Assembly (NCBI GenBank): GCA_016648135.1 | Contig: JADDOH010003961.1 | Location: 124,001 to 188,000 of the forward strand | DNA length: 64,000 nucleotides | Origin: Agrypnia vestita | Taxonomy: Eukaryota > Arthropoda > Insecta > Trichoptera > Phryganeidae | Direction of reading: 5' to 3' | Part shown: positions 25,401 to 40,400 of the stretch, in pieces | Layout: each line of letters starts with the position of its first letter | Numbering within the stretch: the first letter of the stretch is position 1 | Program-made: the position numbers and the translations under genes | Notes under the pieces: generated by a model | Told to the model about the DNA's origin: nothing | What the model saw: only the letters and a program-made list of their open reading frames with translations | The model's database searches: none

Positions 25401-28400
25401 TCATCGTGTCGGTGTTTATAACCGTTGACACCAACACAGCGAAACAAAGTTCGTCGTACGCACGGCTTACACATACTAATTCGATTCTCCTTCTTAAATG
25501 GAAAGACATACACATGTGAATTTTCATGCATTCAGATCACTGTAAGGAGTATTCGTAATTCCATTTACGATTTGTAGCTGGAATAAACCGAAAGCATGAA
25601 CAATGAAAAATGACCACGTACCTACTCGCAGATAGAGGTTTGTCAAATCTGTTATGATTTTGAAGGCAGTTAATATATCGGTCCTTGTTAATAATGTTAT
25701 TGGCCCTTTGCAAAATTCTTACATTCTTGAGGGGTTAAACCACCCTGGAAGAACAAAATTTACTAACTCCTTTTATGTATAAATTGGGTGATTTTTTACA
25801 AGATGATTAATTTTTTTAAATTAGTACTTATTAAGTATGTATTGAATTATTATTTTATTGGAAAATTAAAAAAAGAACATTGAATGCCCTGGTTATGTTT
25901 TTGGGGGGTTTTGGATGAGTGTGACTTGTGTCTGTCTAGCTGGTTGTTGATATATTTGTTGAAAGCCGCTTGATATTTTACAGCGTTTATTTGATTAAAA
26001 AAATTACAATTTATAAAGAATGACACACGAATAAAAATGTTGTAACGCTACGTGAAGGGCAGAGCCTTCGGCAGCTTTCGAGGGAAGTCGCAGACTGAAG
26101 CTATGTTGTCCGGGGGCGTCCCGGTTTATATGTATCCTCTCGAGACAAATGCGCTGTTGATGTCTACGGCCTGGTGTTGACCTCCCTCCTCTTAGTCAGC
26201 AGAATAGAGCCGTTCGTACTAATGTAGGCCAGCCAACGCCTTGTGTGTGCGAGTCTGCTGGCAGTGCATTTTCGGCTCCGTGTAATACTCCAAGTTACGT
26301 GTGTGTGTGTGTCCTATGCAGGGTGCGTGTTATTTTCGCTGACCTGTTGCACACAGGTGTGGTGCGATGTCTGGAGTCAGCGCCTTTCCATCCTCTTTGG
26401 CGCGTTTGGCGTGACCTAGACTGGTGGCTGTAGGTGTGTGAAGGATGAAATCCCACATGTCTATTTCCTCCGCGACTGACATACTACTTTTCCGGGGCAC
26501 GTTCTTATTAAGAAATGCAATACCTACAATGTAGCACATTCAATTTTGCAAAAAAAAAGGTTTTCTAAAATTGAGAGCAATTAAAAAAAACGTTAAATTT
26601 TTAAAATTATTGTTTTTAACAAATAGTTTATCTGATTAAAAGCCCGTGCGCTACATTGTAGATATTCTATTTTGAAATTACCACATTTTCTATCTCAAAC
26701 AAACGGAAATAGACATAACGCGGCCATTTTATGTTTTTTTGCAAAAATTTTCCAATAAAATAATAGTTTAATATGTACCTTAATAAGTGTATTATAAAAA
26801 AAATGATAAATCAACTCTAAAAAATCACCCACATTCTATTTAAATTTTATTTTCCCAGGGTGGTGTAACTCTTTAATATGTTAGTGACTGTCGAGGAATG
26901 GGAATTGAGGGTTACATATAAAGTACAAGACAGTAATGCTTCAGTACTTTTTTATTTAGCTCTACATGACTGCTAACGGAGTATATTCTTTCTAAACTAA
27001 ACTAAATTGCTATACTAAACTAAACTAAAAATAGACAATAATTTTTTTCTTCTTCAAATATAGCAAAATTATTTTGTGGTGACATAATTATAATTAATAT
27101 AAAATAACTTTGTAAACACCACTTTTTTATTGAAATAAATTCAACGTGTTTCGAAGCCAATGGCTTCTTCGTCAGCATAACAAAAAAACATGTGGTGTTT
27201 ATAAAGTTATTTTATATTAATAATAATTTTTATTTTTTTATTTATTTATGGTCTTTATGTTTAATTTGTAGAACTCCATATTTATTATTTTTATTTTTTA
27301 GCGAAATTTAAAATAAATTTAATTTTAATAATTATTATTTATGAAATTTAAAATAATTAAATTTTAATAAATATTATTATTATTGAAATTTAAAATAAAT
27401 TAAATTTTAATAAATATTATTATTAAGTTCTGATAAGTGCCCGGGGAAAAACGAATTATTAATATAGGGCTTCACCAAAAATATCTAAAATATCTAAAAA
27501 TATCTACTCTAAAGGGGAAGGGGTAACTTGAAATTTTATAAATAAGTCGATTATACGTGGTATATCCACTGTTTGATAATGGCCTTACAAGCCTAAACAG
27601 TTGTCACACTAAAAATAGTTTTTCGCAGAATTTAATTCATTTTAAATTTCATTAATAATAATTACTAAATTATTTTTTTAAATTTCGCTAAAAAATCATC
27701 TTAGCCAATTCTTGTTACCTGCTTTAGGTAAAGTTTTCTATAAGATTAATACGGTTTTTCTGTATCCTTTGTTGAATGCATTTTTCAAGAAAAATGATTC
27801 AAAAGTTGATAATTCAGCAGAACTTTTCACTCTGGTGACGACTTTTAATATTTTTGTGAGCGGGGGAAACAAGAACCTTATCGAATAGTTTCAGGCGCAA
27901 CATAATGTTTTTGAATAATTTCTCTTTGCTTACTTACTGTCTTTGCTTATATTTGTGACACACCGGTCTGACGACGACAGGGGACAGGGCAGATACGATT
28001 CTGGACCACATTCCTTGTTGCCAAAGGCCACACACTGGTAGCACGATAAGTTTTTCTGCGAGGGTGTCACTGAAACAAAAATTAACCTATGAATTTTTTT
28101 AAGGGGAAAATTTAGAAATTCATACAAATTTGATTTATTATTTTTGGTGGTCAGCCATTACATCATTGAGGGCGTTCGTAAATGTCACTATTCTAGGAAT
28201 TTCGTAAATGTGACGCGTTGATCCATGAAAATTCATAGTCTACTTTGTAAATGTTTGATTTTGGTTTTTCAGAGAAGAAAAAGGAAACAGGTTTATTTTT
28301 ATTTCGTTCTAATCGTTTTGTTTTTCTTTTTTTTGACATTCGCGAAATATATTTTTTGTATTTTTATTAATAATCAATACAACACATTTACACTTACTGG

Positions 28401-31400
28401 CCCAGTATATCGAACTATGTGCACTGACTACTATAGGTACCTGCATTATTCGATTGTATGAAATATTATTAATACGTGTATTAAGTCTAAGCCGTTTCGC
28501 ATCAATATTTTTTCAGATATCGTCGATTTTCAGATATCGTGAGTCATTGTGTTTTGAGCAGTCATAAAATTAAAAAAAAACACCTCAAACAGTTTTGGAG
28601 GAGTCATATTGGTTTACTGGGAGTGTTTGCCTGGGAAAATCATAATTTACAAATAGCATAGACTTTTCAAGCAAGGAAGGGAGTCGGTAAAAGATCATTT
28701 CTTCAAACATTGTTAAAAAAGTTAAAAAACTGGAAGTGGGAGATGCCCGATTGAAAAAAGCAGCAAGCAAAAATGTTACCTACAGCTAATTTAAATATTG
28801 TCCACCAGTATCGAGAGACTTCAAAAGTCTGTGCAAGTTTGGTATCGCAATGCTCACGTCGGGCGTAAACACGAATAATATTGAGTCAAAAAATATTTTT
28901 TCGATGGTATAAATACACTCGCAGAAAGATCTGAAACACGTTTCAGGCATAGAGACGAATAAATTGAAGAGGAAAAATAATTCAAAAGACAAATCTAGGT
29001 ACCCATATTCTAATTTATAATTTTCTTTATATGTGATCTATTGGGGGAGGGGCGTACAAAATGACATAATAGTTATAAAATCAGTCATCAAATCTTTATT
29101 TATTATTAATATTTAACATTTTAATTAACAATGTATTCTTTGGTTCATTACCTATTTAGAATTATAGAGATCAATCAACTAAATACAAAATCAATAGAAT
29201 TACAAAACATTTTTAAAAACTTGAACAAAAACCGTTTTGTCCGCCCTAGGTGGGTAAAATGACACACGTGGGGTGGACAAAATTACATACCAAATTTGTA
29301 ACAAAAATCAGTTGATTAAATGCATAGTTCACACGTAAAACGTTTTGTCTTTTTCGGAACATCTGCACACGATGCATGGGCCCATTTCTTACAGGTCAAA
29401 CACATTAGCCAGACTTCTTTTGGCTTGGACCTGGAGTAAATTGGTCATTGCAATAAATACAAGGACGATCTTTATCATCATCCTCGACTTCAGTATGAGT
29501 TTGTAAGGAAGAGAAATCATTTTCACTGTAGGAACTAAAATCCAAATATTTGTGGGTGTCGTAAGAATTTCAGTAGCTGTATCTGTAGATTGGGCTGGTG
29601 AAAGTGGACGTGCATTGTCAGCGCTTGATGTGTTTGCAATTACAAGCGATACCGAATTTGCTGCTTTCACCTGAGCTGGACTTGCTGTGGGTATGCATAG
29701 TTCTTCTGCTGCCATTGAAACATCTTTAGTCTCTAACTAAAAAAATGGTGGGTCAAATTACATAGTATGCCATTTTGTCCGCCTAATAGCCTTCAAATTT
29801 AGAAAACAATAACTGAAAGTGTACTTAGAATTTTGAGTTATTAAAAGTTTATCGAAGTAATTTAATCTATTTGTAATCAAATTACGACAATCACAAATAA
29901 ATGAACGTTAAAAAATACTTACTTTTACGAGAAAGGATATCTATCTGCTTGAAACTCGTCACTGCAAAAATCAAACAAACGCATGTCCGCACCAAACGGC
30001 CCAACGGACGCGACTGGCGCCACCACAGGTTACGACCTGTTACTAAGTGGTTCTTTAGAGGAATGCATGACAAAGTTTACGTTGGCGGTTTCGGAGAAAA
30101 GTAGGTGTGCCATTTGACCCGCCTATGTCATTTTGTACGCCTCTCCCCTATCTGTTATCTTGTTAATATTTTCTTATTTTTTAACCACTTTCTTCTTTTG
30201 TATCTACTATTTATATATTGTATTTTGATTTACTTCTTACTACTCCCTACATATTACTTATTTTATTCACTTTTTTATTTATTTTTATAGATACGCTTCT
30301 ATTTTATGATGTAAAAGCCCAAGTCAGGGCTTATATTATTAATAAATAAATAAATAATATATACTTGTTTTTACTCATCTTCCTTTACATTTCGCGATTT
30401 TCTTGATCTCTCCTCGTTTTATGCCAGTGGTATAGTAGGTAGGTGTACTACGGTTCTTGGCCTATTCCAGTATTGGGTAATTTCGCTAATTTTTTGGGTT
30501 AATTTCTTGGAATCAACCAGAATCGATTTGATTAAATAATGTCACTTCGTTATGAAACTAAGGATGTAAAGTGAGTTGTCTGTGTACCGTTATTCTATTC
30601 TTTCGTGAAGTGCGTGCCTAGGGCGCGCGAGAGCGGTGAAGGTTAGTTCACATTCACCGCTGAATAATTAACTTAAACGTTTTCAATTATCTACGTAGGC
30701 TTACCTATTGGATCAATCGCCTCGTTTGTAACGTTTGTTTGTTAAGCAGCCGTAAATGGAAATTAAGCGAAAAATTATATTTACATAGGAAAAAGTCAAT
30801 TGAGATAGATATCTAGCTATTTTAATTGACTTTTTCCTCGCGTATATGGAGGAAATTAATTCCTTAGTTCGAAGGAAATAATAGTTTTAAAAACCGATGA
30901 GTAAAATAAAAAGAACTCAAGTGGTTAAACGAACATAAATTTCATTATAGAAGTGATTTTAAATACCTATTTATATATGTCTGCCAATAAAGGAATCGAT
31001 CCTCCGTTCTTTGGGTTTATGGGACCCGTTCGGCCCCAAATCAGTCGAATTGTAACACAATACCAGTATTCGAGACATGTATTTTTTTAACATTAGACGT
31101 GACCTTAATCTATAAGACCTTTAGGAGAACGAGACCCTATGGACCTTTGGTTTCAATGATATAAGAATTTCACGTACATATATGTACGAGATTATTGTAC
31201 TGGAAATATTTTTCCACGATTAGGTCAATTGGTTTAGGGTAGACAGAAGGTAACGGGGAGGCAGAATAGATCGATACAGGGGAATGGTCGGGGACGGGAA
31301 TGGTTGGGGGCGAGGGTCGTGCTTGGGGAGAACGTTCGGGCAAAAGTCCCATCGAATCCGCACAGGCTGCATCGCACAAAATAAAACGAAGCCACCTCAT

Positions 31401-34400
31401 TCAAGGAAAAGAGTATTTATGACATATTTAAAAAAAAATACTATATTATAATATATATTAATATTTTTAAAGTATATATTATATTTGGAAGTCATAAAAG
31501 ATTCAAAACTAATCTTTTCGCATGATATAAGATCTTTTTCTTCTTACATATTCATTTTTCTTTCTATGAGAACAGTCGTGATCTTGGAACTACGAGGTAG
31601 GGCCGGTGATTGGTATTTAATCAATAATTATTATACAGAATTTAAAAAGGATAATATTTGATATATAGTCATAAAAAACTATTAAGATTTTATTCCAAAT
31701 TTATTTCTATAAAGCAAAAAAAAATGTAGTCGGTTTTACATGTTACATGGATACTATGTATTATGGGTAGGTACACTATTATATGAAAGAAATGACTTAT
31801 TAACAACGCCGTCTTCTGTTATGGAGTATACTAACCAAATATATTATAGAGATATATGGAAGCAAGATCTTTCACTTAAGAATTCCCGTCCTGGTGAAGT
31901 AAAAGTATACATTTTCGTTCCGTGCTCTGTACTCTATAATTTTTTTCACCATCTAGATGGGCCTGTAGTAAAGTCCACAGTGCAACGGTCACCGTGAATC
32001 TGGTGAAAAGTAAAACACAGCCAGCTAGCAAAAAGGTCCGAGGATGTACTATCCTAAAGGTGTTCGTAGTATCGCCCAATTGGAATCCTTTTGTGTACAT
32101 GGATAGCAAAACTACAAAAATGTTATCGTCTCTCTTGTGCCTTGTGTAGGTGAGACCTTTGGAACGATAGCCTTTTACGTGAAAACAAAGGCCCGTGTTT
32201 CAACCCTTATGTAACGCCTGATTAACTTGAGTCTGCCGTCATATCACATCAAACTAATTAGGTAACTAAAAGTTCTTTCGCAGTGATGCGCAAAATTAGA
32301 TATTTTTTAAATGTTATGAAAATAATTTTGCGCTACTCGCACACACACACGTAGGGGAGAAAGGGGCAATGGGAGTCAGTGGGCAATGGTGGTCAGCGTT
32401 CTAGCATCCAGACGAAAGTACCTAAATAAACGAATATCGGCCTAAAATACTCGATGCGTGACAGCTCGTACTCCCCTGACTGCCCGATTATTACGCGTCC
32501 ATCGTTTGCACAGGAAGGCTGCAACGCGTTCCATGTAATTTAATTTACGAGTACAAGAAATAAGTGGTGAGTACATTATTACAAGAAAACTGAGTATTTA
32601 AAGTAGTTTATTGAGTGACTGTAAGTTTAAATTATCAATTTAGCAAACATTTGTTGTGTTTTAACAGCAAATTATTTTCTTAATATTTTTTTTTACACAT
32701 TAGATGTAATCAGGTAATAGGAGTCACTGCAGCGCGGGTAACGAGAGTCGACTGCATCAGCTAAAGAAGCGAAAGAAAAAACATAGTGCCGAAATAAAAA
32801 AACAAGAAGCAAAAACCTCAGAAAAAGGTAGCAAATAAGACCAAAAGGCGCATACACCAAGACCAAAACACTTCTTCGGAATCAGATGACGACGAAGATG
32901 ACGATATGAATAATCGTCTAGTATGTGGTGAATTTGGATGCAATAATGAAGAATGGTATAAGAACGGTTATGTGTGTGACAATTGTTAGGCCAGGTTGAC
33001 TTTCGTTGTCACCTTAGTGACTATAATTACCCTCATATGTAGACAATGGTGGTCAAAGATGATTTTTTTTAAAGTTTAATAGCTAGTAATGCGTTATTCC
33101 AAAGGTAATGAAACTATTTAAGACTGATAGTTTAATAGTTAAACTACCATAAGAGTTGATTTTCATAAAGTTTAAACAAAAATTTCGTGTTTCATTTTAT
33201 TTCTTGCTTATGTGACTCCCATTACCCCTTTCTTCCCTAAAAACGCTTACCTTGAAATAAAGGTGAGTAGATATTTAAATCATAATTTTATTTTAAATGT
33301 CGATGGGCACAGACTAATGGATTTTTATGTCGCTTGAAAAGCAACATTTAAAAGCGAATTCGATCACTGAGTTAACGCCATGCGTAATAATTGTGAATTA
33401 ATCTAGTTCTTCTTCTAGTCGGTGCGTTCGTGACTGAGTATCGTGATCGCTTCTTTTGCTTTTACAGCACGAACTGCTTTTAATAACCATAATATATAAC
33501 CAATCTCTCCAGGTTGTATCGCTCTTTTTTAACAATATGTGCAAGGTATAAAATAATTATTTTTCTGCACATTGTATATAGCTTTCTTTCTATACTTTCC
33601 TAGGCAGCTATTCTTATTAGTCAATCTCTTAGTAAGGCCCTTTAGTCGCTGTTTACAACGACCGGAATATGATAGCTTTTTCGGAACTTCGTTCAAAATG
33701 TTGCTTAATCCATATTTATTTCAGGAATGCCACTGTAGGTACCTAACCATTTTATGCTTAGCTCCCAAACTTTATAAAAATAATATAGCAAACAAATAGA
33801 TCGGTCGCTTTTTGTATCTAGGTTACGGAAATAACAAATTCAATTTTCATCCTAATCTACTTTTCTTCCGGAATCCTCCATGCCTATTTAAAAAAAAAAG
33901 AATTGAGATTATGACCGTATCCGTTCTGTGAGCATAATAAGTTAAGTACAAAAACACGGCACTTAACAAAGTTTGTGAGGTTTAAATGAAAAGTTGCGAT
34001 CACGAATCATGAGATTCACATTTGCTAAATAACATTAGGTAGGTACTCGTTGTTTTATTTACATATTTATTTTAGCTTTCGTTATGTAGGTATTATTTAA
34101 GTTTCAATTGTTATGTAGATAGGTACTTGGCAAACTCCAATATTAAAGAAGTATATTAAAGATAACACATAAGATATGTATGTAGGTACGTACATTCATT
34201 CATGTCAAAGTACACGATAAAAATATTGTGTTAACTACAAAAGTGTTATTAATTAAAATTGTTAAAAATGAACACTTTAAATATTAAGAATACCTACATC
34301 AAAAGATATAAATAACATCTCTTGAGAATGAAAGAGTAAAAAATCAACTATAATAAATTTGAATAATTATCATTATTATATATCTTCCTGCTTACTTACA

Positions 34401-37400
34401 TACACATTATAAAAATAACACAAAATTTCTTTAAATAAATTTGATATAGTAACACCATACATTCGTACAAATAAATAAGTGATTTTTCATTTTTCTTATC
34501 TAAGCTAAGATTATATTTGCACTTCATTTCCAACATTCAAGGTTGTTTCAATGTTTTTATCATTTTTCATTTCATCTTAAAAATTATAGCTGTCCAGTGT
34601 CGGCAAGGTGAACGTAAAGCAATTTGTCAACAATTTAAGATGTCGGTTTCTCTTATCCACAGATGTTCACGCACACAAACATTAATTTATGTGTATGTAT
34701 TTAATATTATATTTTTTTAATATGAGAAATTGATCTCTGGTCTCAGAGATTTGTGGTTAAAGGTATACACATGCTTATTAGTGGCATGCTCTTGCCATAG
34801 AATAGACATGCTCTTGTTCAAAATGGAAACTTTGCAAACTGAAATAGAAAATTCAAGTGAACCAATAAATCAAAACAGTTTCCGAGTTTCCATCCGCACA
34901 TTTTTGATTTTAGTTTTTATAATTTTTATTTTAAGATTTGAATCATGCCTTTTAATAAAGTTTCATAAACATTATTTTTCGCTATATTATTTTTACACAA
35001 CGGTGACCGAGTATTCCACAGACATTCGTGATTCCTATAATAAGTCACGAAAATTAATGTTTTATCATCTCCCCAACGCGCCATATTTGTTTCATCTGTC
35101 GCGGACTGAGAAGATCGCATTGATAATACTAGCCGCGAAGCCTGCGAATGACATAAGCATGCTCATAATAAGCAAGCCTGTTCACACATGCTCCAAAGAT
35201 ACCCCTTCTCATGGTGAATGACAGTGGCATGCTCATTACTAGCAATGTGCGTACACACATGCCACTAATAAGCAAGGGCTAAAGAAGATCGATAATAAGC
35301 ATGTGTATCAGTAGCTTAAGGGTTGATACATACCAATACCTAGGTACTAAACTAATAAATACCAATGTATCAGTTGCGTCATTCCGTGTACAAAATATAA
35401 TAGGAGAAGAGTAGCATAGCGCCGCACAACTCTACAGGGTGTCTCATAGCTAGTAGCAAACATTTTACAGGTGGATTCCTGCCTTCATACTGAGTCAAAA
35501 ATTCTCAAGCAACTATGTTCAAAATAAATTTAAATTTATTTTGAACAAAAAATAAATTTAAATTTATTTTTTGCAAAAAGTTGAACTATCACTACTGTAA
35601 CTTATATCGATTAAGAAAAAATCATTCGATTCAATACAACTCGAATAAAATGATAAAAAACTTTAATTTTTGGAATGTTTTAATAATTTTACTCGAATTT
35701 TTTATAATAAGTTGCTGTAATGATAGTTTGACTTTTTGCAAAAAATAAGTCGGAAATATTGAAAAAAAAAATGCAAATCTTGATATTGCATATCTCTATA
35801 ACTATTTATATTAGATCATGGTTTCTTGAACATTTTCGACTTATTATTAAGGCAGGTAATTGGTAATATACTACCTGTAAAGTTTTTGCTACTAACTATG
35901 AGACATCCTGCATCCGTCCTTACGCGACTTCAAGACATAAATCTCACCCGTGTACACGCGCTATAGAGATCAAGACATAGCTGCAGGTGTTGTGATATTA
36001 ATTTATAAATTATGCATTGTATTTTGTGCGCAAAAATATTGAGTCAACCAGTGCGAATCGACTTTGACCGCTAATTTAATAATCTATGAGGTATATGTTT
36101 TTTTATAAACCAAAGGAATTGTAAAGATGAGGACAATAGTTTCGTGTTTACTAGATACTTATATCATTTCTCCGGTTTGAAGCTCGAAGTATTTTATGCA
36201 CATTTCACAAGCTTTCAAAGCGAGACTAATACAACTATCTATGTTCTGTGAATACAACATTTTCCATAATTAGGTTCATTCTAATAATCCATATATTACC
36301 TTAATTATGTAATCATCTTAAACAATATTCAATTTTATACTTGTGTAAACAATGAACAAATTAGACGTGAATGCAATGCTGGCTGTAGTGTGGTAGATAG
36401 AATAAAGAAAGGAGTGCTGAGATGGTTTGGTCATGTGGAACGTATGAACGAGGAAAGAATGGTTAAGAAAATATATGAAGCGAGTGTTCAACAGAAATAG
36501 AGGGCGTCCGCGAAAGACCTGGCATGATCGGATACAACAAGTGTTTGAGGATGGCCCTGTTAAAAGCCTCAACAACCGTAGAACTTGTATGAGAAGATGT
36601 ATGAATGTGGCCGAAGCAAAAGTGGTGTGCCAGGATAGAAGATCCTCTTTGCCTATCCCTGCGGGGAAACGGCGTGATGGTTAGTTAGTTAGTTAGTTAC
36701 TTGTATAAAGATCCTATTCATTATAGCTTTAAAATATCTAATCTAAACAAACGTAAAGATTAATTAAGATTAAAAGTCCCCCTCAATAGATCGATAAATG
36801 GTAAAATATAAACGGCTATAAATTATTATTTTCTCTAAAAATAACTTCAAATTTATATATTACTGTATTTCGATTTCTCCTTCGTATAAATAGATAAACG
36901 TTTTCAGATGCCGTCTTTATTGAATAAGGCACAAATTCAATCCGGAATGAAGATGTCTAGGAATAAGAACTTGATTCAGTTAAAGGTTGTCGGAAAGCCT
37001 TCAATTTATTGGATCGTCCGTCCTTCCGATGAAGTCGGACCAATTTATTGGCCATATTTCCAAACTTGTAGATTTCTGTAATGCCAGGCGAAAGCTTCGC
37101 TAAGTCAGTGAGGAGGCATTTCCGGTATCGAATTAGAAGTCGTCCCGAATGCCTGTGCAAAGCAGGAAACGGGAAAATATTAACTCGCGGGTAGGAAAAT
37201 CGACTATTATAATAAAAATAAAGTCATGAAAGTTTAAGATATTTTAATTATGCGAAAAAATATTTATACGACAGTTTACATTCGAAATACATATCTCTAC
37301 AGAAAAATATCGTTTCTATAGAGATATGTATTTCGATTAATCTAATAATAATAATAATATATGAGATAAGTATAAAGCGGAATGTTCGTTTATGGGAAGC

Positions 37401-40400
37401 AGCAAAATCCCTCAAACTCTCATGAATTTGCAGAGCTTATTTTGTCTGGAATTTCTAGGCTAATGCGACTATTTTCAGCTCGCAACGTTATTTTCATTGT
37501 GAGATGGTACGCTTTGATATACTCATTTACTTGTCAAAAATAAGAAAAGTCGCCATATTGTCTGGTCCATTTTTTCCAATTTTTAATAAGAAAAAAATTT
37601 ATATTGAAAACATATATTTAAATCTATTTCAAAAGTCTCTCACGGTTTGACTGAAAATATTAATTGAAAAAATATTATTGGTATAATAGTAATTATTATA
37701 AAATATGATATTTGTAAAGTTCCTCATTACGTATGAATACCTACAACATGTTTTACAAGGCAAAATTTATTGGAATATATTGAGACCAGCTTTGAATAAA
37801 TAATTTGTGGTGATAATTATTACTTATTTTATTATTTATTTATTATTTAATTATTAATCATCGCCCTAGTGAACTTTTACAGTACAAGAAAGTGAGGAAT
37901 TTTATATACCTAACATAAAACACGTTTTAGAGTAAATAATAATTAAAAAACTAACCCATAAAAACCAAGTTTTTATTATAATACCTTTCTCATTGAATCC
38001 GGTTTCGTGCCTACTGCACGCGTCGGGGTCATTACTGAGTTGTATGAAAAAACCATTAAAATTTCGAAAAATTCAAAATTATATTATAATTATTTTAAAA
38101 AATTTAACGAAAATTTGTTAAATAATTTTTATCGTCGCTACGAGTCTGCTTGCAAAGTTTCAGCTCGATTGGATCACGGGAAAAGGGTTAAAAATCGATC
38201 CAAAAATTTTCCGGCAGACAACAAACCGGATACGATACGAGTTAAAAGAAAGGGAGTAAAAATAATAGAAATAAAATATATTTAAGAGAAATGAACAATA
38301 TATATATTTATATATATATACTAGCTGTTACTATCCGGCGTTGCACGGATAAGAATTAAGTTAAAAATAAGTTTGTGGAGGGAATACAAAGGTTCCATTG
38401 TATTTCAAAGCCTCTAATAAGAACAATGTTTCCATTTAATCAATGCTGAGATGGATGGGACATCCAGGAAAGAAATGTGGCTTATGTTACCCGCCAGGTC
38501 CTAAAGAATAAGTATGAAAAATTTGGGTCAGATCGATCAAACGATCACAAAGAATAAGTATGCAAAATTTGGGTCAGATCGATCAAACGGTCACAAAGAA
38601 TAAGTATGCAAAATTTGGGTCAGATCGGTCAAACAGTTTTGTATAGAAAATTTTAATTTGTATAGATATCATATCAGGGGGGAGTCGGTGGGGTGAAGGC
38701 AAAGGGAAAATGTCGCTTATGTTATCCACCGGGTTCTAAAAAAGAAGAATGCAAAATTTGGATCGGATAGGTCAAACGGTGTAGGTACGGGAAAAATATC
38801 AAGGTGAGGAGGTGGGGTAAAAGGGGAGAAGGAATGGCATATGTTACCCACCCGGTCCTAAAGAATAAGTATGCATCATTGAAGTCAGATCGGTCGAATG
38901 ATACAGATTTTCATGGAAAATATATCAGGTGGTGGGAGGAGCAAAGAGGGGGGAGGGAATGTCACTTATGTTATCCGCTGGGGCCTATATAATAAGTATG
39001 CAAAATTTGAGTCAGATCGGTCGAACGGTACAGACTTGCATGGAAAATAAATCAGTCGAAGGGGGGGATAGAGAAGTAGAGGGGAAATGTCACCTCTGTT
39101 ACCCGCCGGGTCCTAAATAATAAGTATGCAAACTTTGGGTCAGATCGGACAAACTTTGTAGATTTATATAGAGAACAGACAGACATTGAGTTTTATAGGT
39201 ATAGATAGCTTGTGTTGCTTTTACGTCTAACAGATGGCGCTATTTTACAAAAAAAGCGTTTTTTGGTATCGTTATAAATATTTTGCCTCATACCAATATA
39301 AATGTAGTTAAGTTTTTTAACAAATGGCATAGGGGATAGAATAATTAACTAACTAGCTAAACTACTTGATAAAGTATTGTATGATATTATATTGTAATAT
39401 ATTTTATACACAAAATATTTAATAGAAGTAGGTTTTTTTAATACGGTTTCTGGTCATCATCGAAGAAATAGGGTGTAGTGCACAATGTGGCGTTGTATAT
39501 TTCTACCAATAAATTGATATATTTAAATAAAAAAAATAAAGGCACTCGATACACTTCAAATGAAGCCTTGTACAAAATTTTTGCGAGTTCTTATTAAGCG
39601 GGACCATTCACTATCCTACATGACAGTTCATCGACCAGGATAGTGAATGGTACCTATACTTTAAATTTCTTTATCTATGATTCAAATACTTATCCATAGA
39701 TAGGTGTAAAATACATCCTTAATCACTCTATTCTGTGCTCTCAATACAGCTAGGGACACGATATCGAATAGAAAGTATTGATACTGTACTCATGAGTAGT
39801 ATCGGAAAAAAAGTATCGTACTCGTAAAAGTATCGATACTCCAAAGTATATATATCTGAGTATATCGGGAAAATATCATAATATCATAGGAAGATATAAA
39901 CCAAAAAAAGGTCGCCAAAAAAGTGACCAAGAAAAGGTATCGATACTTGCCAAAAAGTACTCATTGAGTAAAAGTATCGAATAGAAAGTATCGGTATCGA
40001 AAGAAAAGTACTCGATACCACAAAGTATCGATACTTTTTTCGTGTCCCTAAATACAGCTCCTAATGCCACATTGTGCACTTATCCCAAGAAATATTTCGT
40101 AAAATTATAATTTTACGGACAAATTTTTTCAGAAACGGCTTTTCTGTGAAATCAAAGAATGTCACTTTTCATGACATAAGATGATGACCTTAACAAAAGA
40201 TGGAGTTTCTGTCGAAAACCATTTAATTTACCAAATTTACCAAATTCACTTCTGAATTTTAAGAATAGGCACTAAATAAATATCTGCCACGATTAATATT
40301 GGTAGGAGGCAAAATATTTAAAACGTCGCTCGTTTTTAGCCATTTTGCTTTTTGCGCCTCGGAATAGGTACAAAAATACATTCCGATTTTGAGAACCGAA

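Noticed and set aside
29389..29715. 108-codon minus-strand frame as a gene
   Set aside because: Its end coincides with a pogo-like finger tail read in a neighbouring frame; it is part of a transposon remnant.
34730..35221. 163-codon plus-strand open frame, one of the longest in the window
   Set aside because: It is antisense to a recognisable MADF fragment inside a transposon remnant and has no domain or splice support of its own.
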